Assembly: GCF_901709675.1 (NCBI RefSeq)
Contig: NC_051094.1
Span: 2,150,501-2,214,500, forward strand
Origin: Syngnathus acus
Lineage: Eukaryota > Chordata > Actinopteri > Syngnathiformes > Syngnathidae
Length of the DNA stretch: 64,000 nucleotides
Direction of reading: 5' to 3'
Numbering within the stretch: position 1 is the stretch's first letter; each line of letters opens with the position of its first letter. The position numbers and the translations under genes are program-made. Below the pieces are notes generated by a model that worked only from the letters and a program-made list of their open reading frames with translations, was not told the origin of the DNA and ran no database searches. This document shows, in pieces, positions 56,111-64,000 of the stretch.

Positions 56111-59100
56111 GCCGCTAAGGTAAGAGTTTTGCGTAGATCAAAGATAATGGGACATCTATTTACATTTTGAAAGTGTTTGTTTTTCTCGAAAAAAATCTCC
56201 ATCGTGATGTTAAATGGTCATTTGACGTTATACTGCCATAGTGACGTTGTTTGCCGCAGAGCATTGTGGGACTCATGCCGTCAAGGTTCACGAAAGAAAA
56301 TGATACTCGTGCGATTGTCATCTCGTAGGACTTTTCGCAACTCTGTCGACGATTGCTTTACGAACAATGTGGAGTCATTGTGGTGCTGAAGTAAAACAGT
56401 TCCCACTTCCTTAGACGAACACACTTGGCTTCCACTGGCCTTCTCTGAGGACTATACACTCATAGCTCCTTCTCCTCCCACTCCTCCTTATGCACCATCC
56501 CACCTTTTTTTATTTTTTTTCCACCCATCGCTTTGCCTTCTGTTCCATTTTTTTCAGCCCCCTCAACCTTCTGAGCCACAGTCGATGCCCAAATCCTTTG
56601 CAACACGCAGTGCGAGAAGGAGGCGCTGTAGTTGAACAAAAAGAGGTGCAGATTGAGAGGAAACTGCACGGAGGTCCTCTGAGACCGGAGGGCGAGAAAC
56701 ATGAGTGGGATTGAAAATCCAGATAACCCGACAAGGATCATTGGAAAATGATCCAATCATATTTCACCACCTGTTCAATTTATGTAACGGGTGTTTTGTC
56801 TTAGTAAGCGTTGGAAAACATTGGTGAGCGAGTAAAGGCCAGCGGCCACAGTTTGCCGCCAAAGGGCAACTTGATTAATGTTCAAAGGCTTTCTAGGACG
56901 CAGAAGCCGAACCCACCATCAATTCAATAGCTGTGTTCCATGTTGTACCTTCAAATTTCGTTGAGCCCAAGCATGCTCAGAATGCGTGCGTGTTTGTGCG
57001 CGTGTGTTTTAAACTGATTTAGGAAAAAGAGTGAAAGGATTACAGCTGTCTCGTAGCTGTGGGAAGGAGCAAAGCATTTCTTCCCATTGGTCATTCCCAT
57101 GAACCCTTGCACTGCAGGGGCACGGTGGGAGGCAAAACTGAGGACAGGGGAGTGGATCACCGCTGGGCTACACGACGCATAGTCCCACTGCCAGCCAAAC
57201 ATTGAAGGAGAAAAAAAAAAAAAAGAGCCCTTTGCTCATAAATTAAGCATTAAGTGCTCTATATTTGTATTCAAACAGATCCACTTTTTTAGCAGCTCTT
57301 CTTAACGTTGGAGCTTAACGCTGAGCTCAAGACTAAATTGAGAGGATCACCTTTGCAATAGCGGCGGTTCAGTATCAACAGGTTTGCAGATGGGCACTTT
57401 GTGGAGGGCATCATTAGGAAAACAATCGCTTATTGTGAAAGGATTGAAACATCCAAAGCAGTTCAAGGAATTTACAAACTTGTATCCGCCGGCAAAGTAC
57501 GTTTACTATGAAGGAAACGGTCGAAATAATCACATCAAGTGTTGATGGTGTTGGGCTGCGGAATTTCCAATTCCTTCACTGTCACAGCTTGAATTGGATG
57601 AGTTTTCCTGGAGGGAAAATACCTTTGCTGTACATCCTGGCACAAACTCTTTGGCGGAGTACAAGCCATGAAATATGTTTGAAGTTATCTTGCCGTATGT
57701 CATTTTACGTTTTACATTTTTGCTGAGTTGGGACTAACCAGACAGAACAAACACAGTGAAGCTCAGCTTCATTTGAAAGGGCATCTGAGGAAAATAATCC
57801 ACGCCACTCTTTTTTTACGCTTTGTTTCTATGAAAAAAGGTCGTGACCTTGCAACATGGTGATAACATTTTGCTGTAATTAAGTGTGTGTGGCAAGTATT
57901 TTAGCAATCTGGACACGATTGATTGTCTGAGACACAAGGCCGTTAAAGTCACTTCAGTTCAGCTTAAGTCTAGAAATTTAAGTGTACTCCTAATATCATT
58001 TATTTTTGTGTGTGACCAAAATACCTTTAAATGGACCATGATGAATCCCAATCAGGATTCATTTGCACCTCTCGGTAGCTAAAAAAACAATTTTCCTTGA
58101 TTAAATGTGGAAACTTGCTCACCTACTAAGGAGGATGCAGTTGACTCGATGAAGGTGGTTGAAGAGGCGGCAGGAGGAGGAATGACTGCGTGCGGATAAT
58201 ACACAGACCCATGCAGAGAAAACATTAGGCAGAGCCCAGCTAATGAATATTTTTGTAAGCTGTCTTTGAGGCGTCTTTGGGTCTTCACCCCCAAAATGGA
58301 ATATAAAGGCTTGATAGTCGACGCTTTGGAGATGAGAATCGAATCTGACAAGGAAAAACAAAGAGGCCTGTGTTTTATAAATCATGCCTGTTCATGTTTT
58401 AAACTTGGAAAATTTTACCACCTTCTTGTACTTGTTCACGACCTTTGGCCTGACTTAAACTTTTAATCAGTAATACAATGAAATCTACTCATTATCTATG
58501 CTAAGGGTTAAATAATTTCGAGTTGAATCCAAATTTCTGGAAAAATATGCCCAATTCTAAATTGTATGAAGTAGTTTCCATCATCACCTGCATCTACTGC
58601 TTTAGTTTCTTGTGAGAAAAAAAACATGAAATCTGCTGCAGAATGTCAGAAAAAAATGTGATAATGGGGTGTTCCTATTCTTTCCGTGTGTTGTCGGAAT
58701 CAAATCTCAAGACCAACACCTAGAAGACAATGCGATGGTGACATAGGATGATATCTGAGAATATCACCCTTTGTTTCTCACCACCGGGAGAGAGCACAAG
58801 CAAGAGCGGCGTCATTGTCACCTTTTTTTTTTTTTTGTGTAAATTGAAACTTCTGCTTCTAAGAATTCTGCAACCATTGAATTTTGAAAAGGATGAAAAA
58901 ATGAGCACAAATGAACAAGCCACTCATTTGTGTAACGTAACCTGCGCAAGGTATTTTTTTTGGTCTCGCATACCTTGGCAGCCCATGTGACAGATTGTAT
59001 CGTTAAAGCCCCTCTGGTGCTTTTGACACTTAATAAAACATTTCACTTAAACCAATTACAGTGAGTGAAAGTGGAAAAAGCAGCACTTAAAAATACTTCA

Positions 59101-59654
59101 GATTTTTGGATGAAATTTTTGTGTTTCAGTGACACAATGGCAAATTATTTTGATATGTATATTTAGGAGTTTGTTGGGAAAACATGATAAAACAGGCTCA
59201 TTTATGCAGATTATGTTTAAAAGAATATAATTTTGTAATCTAGAATAAGAAGATGCAATAATAGTTTTTTTGGAGGATGGTCTCCACCCGGCATATTATT
59301 TCGAATGGCATCAAATCTCAACAGCATTAATGTCCCTTTGGACAGCACAGGTGTAGAGTAATGACTTGCAATATTTCACTCTCTGACATCACAAACCTAA
59401 TGGCTTCTGTTAAATTATAAATTAGTCAATTAAAAATGAGATGGAGGTAATTTGTTACACGTATGTATTAATGTTTGTTCAGCTACCACCGGAGTTATTT
59501 TGATGCACATTTTGGATTTCAACGAGAATTAAACCGCAAATATTGTAAATTTTGGAAGAACCGCGGAAAGTATATGTTTTTGATGAAAGATACGGCCGTT
59601 TCTCATATTTTAATGGTGTCTGTTCGTTAATGCAACAAGAACAGATTGGACTAT

Positions 59655-59805
59655 TTTTTTTGTTTTGGTTTTGTTTTGGTTTTGTTTAGTTTTTGTTTGG
59701 TTTTCCTTTGGTTTTGGTTTTGCTTTTGTTTTGCTTTGGTTTTGTTTTGGTTTTGTTTTGGTTTTGGTTTTGCTTTGCTTTTGTTTTGCTTTGCTTTTGC
59801 TTTTT
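59655..59805 (+). repeat. (TTTTGG/TTTTGC)n minisatellite
   Basis: About 150 bases of imperfect TTTTGG, TTTTGT and TTTTGC hexamer-like steps, with T-rich flanks. Confidence 0.85.
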
Positions 59806-60307
59806 TTGTTTGTCAGCTGAGATTTTATTTAACCAGCAACACGATAAGGTGCGAAATATTGTTGATCACGTTTTGGACATTTTCATGTTTTAATTTACGA
59901 TTCCTTTTTTTATTTTTTTATTAAGACAATTACAGTAAACCTCAACTGGGAGTCACAAAAAACAGTTTGAAGCCAGCACGCTTTGACTCTTACTTGGGAC
60001 TTGTCCCCCGTAATAAATACGATTCACTCTATTTACAGTTTTGTAAGACAAGATCAATATTCATCACAGTTCTTTTTCCGTCATCAATGTAAAACGTCAC
60101 AGTGGCACGGAAAGCATTTTTAGGAGTGGCGAAATGGCGCTGACTCAGGCTTCGCACCCAGTTTCTCCCCTCAGCTGTTTTGTGCTCGAGCGAACAAAAG
60201 TCAACCAAGTGATTGTGATGTGGTTTGACCCGGGACAGTCTTCTCTCAGCACGTCCAGTTCCACCTCGATGGGTGCATATTGCCGCTTATGCACTTAACA
60301 GAAGCAT

Positions 60308-60335
60308 CCCCCCCCCCCCCCCCCCCCCCCCCCCC
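60308..60335 (+). repeat. Poly-C tract (28 C)
   Basis: The longest homopolymer in the window. Confidence 0.95.
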
Positions 60336-60940
60336 ATACACACACTTTCTCATCCTCTGTCGATCTTGCAGTTGTCTCAACATTTTTTGCATCTCCTACT
60401 CCTCCCATTACTCACCCTTTCTACTCTCTCCCTTTACTGTCTGTTCCTCCAGCTCTGTCGATTTGTGCTCATGAATTCTTTATTCTGAGCCTAGTTATAA
60501 TTTAATGATCAGAAGAAAGAAGCCGAGGGACGCTCTCATGCCTTTTTTTCTTAGATTTGCACTGTCATGCCATGTTGGAGCCGCACACGCTTTTAAACAT
60601 CATTTCATTTGACTTAATTTCAGTTACAACGATACCCCGCCCTAATTTGCCTGGAGGCTGCTGGAAAATCAGTACAAGTCCTGACATTATGGCCAGCTAA
60701 TAGATGCTTTCGATTTATGATTTATGATTGATGTTTGACTTCTGTGCGAGGCATTGCGTGGGAAAGGCAGACAACGCACTGGACTTGTTGCCAGTCAGTC
60801 ACAGGCCTCGTACTCAATAGAGAACACAGTTTACACTCTTATTCATATCACTGAGTGGAATCTGAGTCATTGAATAAAAGAAAATGCAGCAGACGTACGA
60901 GGATGCCAGCTTAATTGCGCTAGCCGTGTCAGTCTGCGGT
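60336..60940. other. Non-coding, no recognised gene
   Basis: Starts with a pyrimidine-rich (CT) stretch to about 60450; nothing else recognised. Confidence 0.4.
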
Positions 60941-61030
60941 TACCATATTTTCCGGACTATAAGGCGCACCTAAAAACCCAATATTTTCTCAAAAGCCGAC
61001 AGTGCGCCTTATAGTCCGGAAAATACGGTA
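60941..61030. mobile_element. Set-B palindromic element, minimal copy (B3), 90 bp
   Basis: TACCATATTTTCCGGACTAT to GTCCGGAAAATACGGTA. Little more than the two arms is left, giving a tight hairpin. Confidence 0.85.
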
Positions 61031-62613
61031 GCTTAGTATTTAGCATGTCTTGTATGTCTTTTCTTGTCATCCCTTTGCATGACACTTGTCAGAAATGCAG
61101 CTTATTTGTCAAAACATTGGCCTGCCTGACACTTCATTAAATAATACTAGTTTGTCGGACAAAACACACAGACACCTGAGAATGAAGTGAGTCGGTAACC
61201 GGCACGTCTCTAATTTAAAACAATGTAGCACACGACACGAACATGAATAGACCACCTTGACCTGATAAAGACTCACCAATTCCGGCCCTCGTGTCTTTGA
61301 TTAGGACCCCGGTGGCTTCTTGTTGTGCATCAGGCTAATGGCATTAATATTTGTGCCGGGCCATAAATAATGCTAACAAATAACGGTATGGAAGGAATTA
61401 ATGAAAGGCAAACAGAAGTGGAGCAGAGAGATGCATGGTTATACGGTGTAGCGACAAATTACCCTGCGGGGAGGGTTGGTGAGGATGAGGGGGCTTCAGT
61501 ACAGTACCGTCATTACTCTGCACAGAGAGTGCGGTCTGGCTAACACCTGTATTTCCCTCCGATCGGCTTCACCCTAATTAGCCCACACACACCCTGGGGA
61601 TCTTCTGACACACAAGCACTGCAGGGGGGGAGGTTACGCAGGGAGAAAGTAGAGAGGGCGTCGACAATTTGGGGGAAAAAGTACAGAAGAAAGGGCGAAA
61701 TTGTGGAGTTAATTGAATTTTTCAAGTTTTCCATGTTTTATTTGAAAATCAATTGTTCCATTAAAGAACAAAATCATGACTGTTTTAGTCATCCCTCATC
61801 CCAAACCATTCAGTCGATAACACGGGTCAACAGATTTTTATTATTTTTTGGAACCTGATGTGCACGTAAACTTTTAAAGATATATTTTTAAGCTGATTCT
61901 GAATCTGCCTAATCTAATAACAATAATGTAATAAAAATATGCATTATGCATACAGTGGTAGTAGTTGTGAATAAAAGGTTAGGATCAGCAACAGGTGATT
62001 TTTTTTTTTTTTTTTGAAACATGAAAGCTATATTACAGGCATACTCATAATTGCGCAACCCCTTTCCGCCCATCCCTCCCAAAAAAATGCCAAAACCAAA
62101 AGCATTTCTGAATTCCTAGTTCTTCCCAATAATTCCTTTGCAAACTTTCCATCTTCCAAATTCCTGGAATTTTGCAACCCTTCATCATAACAGTCTGTGA
62201 TTACAGAACTGGCTTCATTCACGGGAAAAGTCTTGAGCGGGTGTGCCGTGAACTGACATCTGTTTACAGCTATGAGAACCGGAGGCTGAAAGGTGTACCA
62301 GTCATTTGCACTCACCCCATGGTTCGGAAGTGCGAAATGAAATATTTGTTAATTTTCCACGTCACCTTATTTCTTGTTAAGAGCACGTAAAACACCTGCT
62401 CACATTATGACACGCTGTGATGATACAAGTTGACTGTGGTGTCCTCGGCAGATGCTGTGCGTGGGTCTCTCTCGCCGAGGTGTCTTCGTCATACCTTGTT
62501 ACGTGTTTAATAGCTTTGACCCCTGGTGAGTTTCTTTTCAGATGTCAGAGTTCCCCGCCGTCTATGTAAATCGGCACGTTCTTAATTTTTCTGCTTAATC
62601 ACTTCATTTTTGA
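61031..62613. other. Non-coding, with one enhancer-like block
   Basis: No gene recognised. 61240-61600 is motif-dense and listed separately; the rest is AT-rich. Confidence 0.4.
61240..61600. promoter_or_regulatory. Enhancer-like block with a paired-homeodomain P3 site
   Basis: TAATGGCATTA (61337-61347) fits TAATNNNATTA, the site known for cooperative binding of paired-class homeodomains. Nearby are GGCCATAAATAATGC (Hox/CDX-like), GGAATTAATGAAAG and CACCCTAATTAGCCC. The block is repeat-free over about 350 bases. Confidence 0.35.
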
Positions 62614-62680
62614 TATCCATCCATTTTCCATACCGCTGTTCCTCACTAGAGCTTATACCAGCCGACTTGAGATGATACGC
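62614..62680 (-). repeat. SINE/LINE 3'-tail remnant
   Basis: ATCCATCCATTTTCCATACC followed by GCTGTTCCTCACTAGAGC is the reversed end of the common fish SINE/LINE tail. Confidence 0.65.
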
Positions 62681-63721
62681 ATGGTGCCGATCGGCTAATG
62701 TTTCATTATTTATACTAAGTATAAAAAAAAAATTTGAGCACTCGCTTTCCCATTCACAGTCACTGAGTGTAAATTGAAGACACACTCAAATGTGCCGATA
62801 CGCCATCAATGACACGCTGGTTGACTTACACTTCCCTTTATTCTAAAAGGAAAAAAAAAATCAATTATTTGTCGATTAGCTACTCAACTCTGCCGGGAAA
62901 CTGCCGATGTGTGTGCGTGTACATGTGTCTGTGTGTTCCTTAAGTTGGTTAAATGGGAGGTAGTGATCTCACACGTGCTGACCATGAAGCTAAACACTGA
63001 TCGTATTACGTAGGACCACACACGCGCACACTTAAAAAAAATATATTTTCCACTGTAGTAGTAAGATTGGCCCTTAAAATTAACAAGACAAATAAACCAA
63101 ATAAATCTCTCAGCCTTTCCCAGAGCAAAATGTAATTCAGTGATACTGTTAGGGCGACTTTAAACCAATTTTTGTTAAACATTTGTGTGCCATCATCGTA
63201 ATACACTCTGTACATCCTTTTGCTGGCTTTGTGTATTTGTACATCTAAAGTAACTTCAAGAAACCACATCCATATCCTGTTTTAAAAGACAATATTAGTT
63301 TTAACTAAATCATGAAAAAATACTACTTCCAAATGAACCCCAGAGTTATTTAACGGCAGCGTATAGGGTAAAGGAAGAAAATGTAACGCAATGCCTTTGT
63401 GGTTTATAAATACCATGTATGTTCAATGTCCATAAATAAATGTCAATGCCCTCCGACGTTCTCGAGATGGGTGGTTTGTGGCCAACGTAGGGATCCGATT
63501 TCAAAACAGACAAGGTGTTAGAGCAAAAGTGTGTTGACATAGTCGTGCGTGTGCAGTTGAAATGATGGTCTTCTTTTTCCGTAAGAAACTGCAACACTGT
63601 GGAAAAAATCTCAGAGCCTCAACCTTCCGTTACACGGAAGATCATATGCTATAATACAGTCGGAGTCTATCATAAAATAACCGGGGTAGTAAAAATATTC
63701 GACACAGCTTTCTACAATAAC
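62681..63721. other. Non-coding, no recognised gene
   Basis: AT-rich; short frames on both strands without features. Confidence 0.4.
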
Positions 63722-63840
63722 CTCAAATGGAACCAATTAATATCATTTCCATTCATTTCAATGGAGAAAGTGGATTTCAGAGAGGAGTCTTGAGTTACAA
63801 GTGTGGCCGCAGAGCAAATTCAACTCTTATCTCAAGGTAC
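63722..63840 (+). repeat. Dispersed repeat, copy 2
   Basis: Matches the copy at 26153-26250 in order (CATTTCCATTCATTTCAATGG, then GAGTTACAAGTGTGGCC) and ends in TATCTCAAGGTAC, a familiar end of this repeat. Confidence 0.6.
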
Positions 63841-64000
63841 TTTTAACAATATCCCCCCAATACTGGTTGTTTATATTTCTGGAAAGGCTGAATATTTGAA
63901 GATGTATGCAAAGCCAGTGTGTAACAGCAGTTGAGGTGTTATTAGTAAAAAGACCTCTTAAAAAATTCTCCCCTCAAAAGCGTGTCTCCTTTCACTCCCA

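Larger units (their letters stand above)
53818..60307. other. Non-coding, no recognised gene
   Basis: An exon-like segment at 54763-54886 is discussed under rejected items. The block 55860-56110 is enhancer-like; the (TTTTGG)-type tract is listed separately. Elsewhere there are AT-rich runs and chance frames. Confidence 0.4.

Noticed and set aside
59646-59924. 92-codon frame rich in Phe, Trp, Leu and Cys
   Set aside because: It is the translation of the TTTTGG-type minisatellite.

Overview
The window looks like ray-finned fish (teleost) nuclear DNA. It holds one clearly recognisable split gene with canonical GT/AG introns, AT-rich intergenic DNA, short tandem repeats, and several copies of short non-autonomous DNA transposons and tRNA-type SINE remnants of the kinds common in teleosts. 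No bacterial, viral or organellar gene organisation is seen, and no long reading frame for a transposase or reverse transcriptase. The species cannot be named from the sequence.

Layout. (1) Bases 2-94 are the last coding codons of an unrecognised plus-strand gene, followed by about 4 kb that is probably its 3'UTR. (2) Bases 4880-5797 hold a promoter-like block and a possible small two-exon gene of unknown function. (3) Bases 5800-8330 are intergenic, with a SINE remnant and a 151-bp tandem duplication carrying CACGTG boxes. (4) Bases 8717-26659 hold a complete drebrin-like gene (dbnl type) in 16 coding exons. The predicted protein has 774 residues: an N-terminal ADF-H actin-binding domain, a charged coiled coil, a Pro/Ser-rich region, a very acidic region and a C-terminal SH3 domain. 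It is much longer than the usual DBNL protein of about 430 residues. (5) From about 26.8 kb to the end (37 kb) no gene could be recognised. This part contains transposon copies, microsatellites, one promoter-like block with a very short possible first exon (34.36-34.59 kb), and many high-complexity blocks rich in homeodomain-type motifs that read like conserved non-coding enhancers. That is the usual appearance of a regulatory desert beside, or a giant intron inside, a developmental gene.

Repeats fall into recognisable sets: palindromic elements ending in TACCGTAATTTTCGGACTAT (set A, 4 copies) or TACCGTATTTTCCGGACTAT (set B, 3 copies plus a decayed one); hAT-like elements with CAGGGGTGTCAAACTC termini (set C, 4 copies or parts); tRNA-type SINEs; and two copies of an unnamed dispersed repeat. 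Nothing can be called a new biological system with confidence. The observations most worth checking are the unusual architecture of the drebrin-like protein, a 15-nt in-frame tandem splice acceptor in its actin-binding domain, the two CACGTGAC promoter-like blocks with short coding starts, and the enhancer-like blocks.
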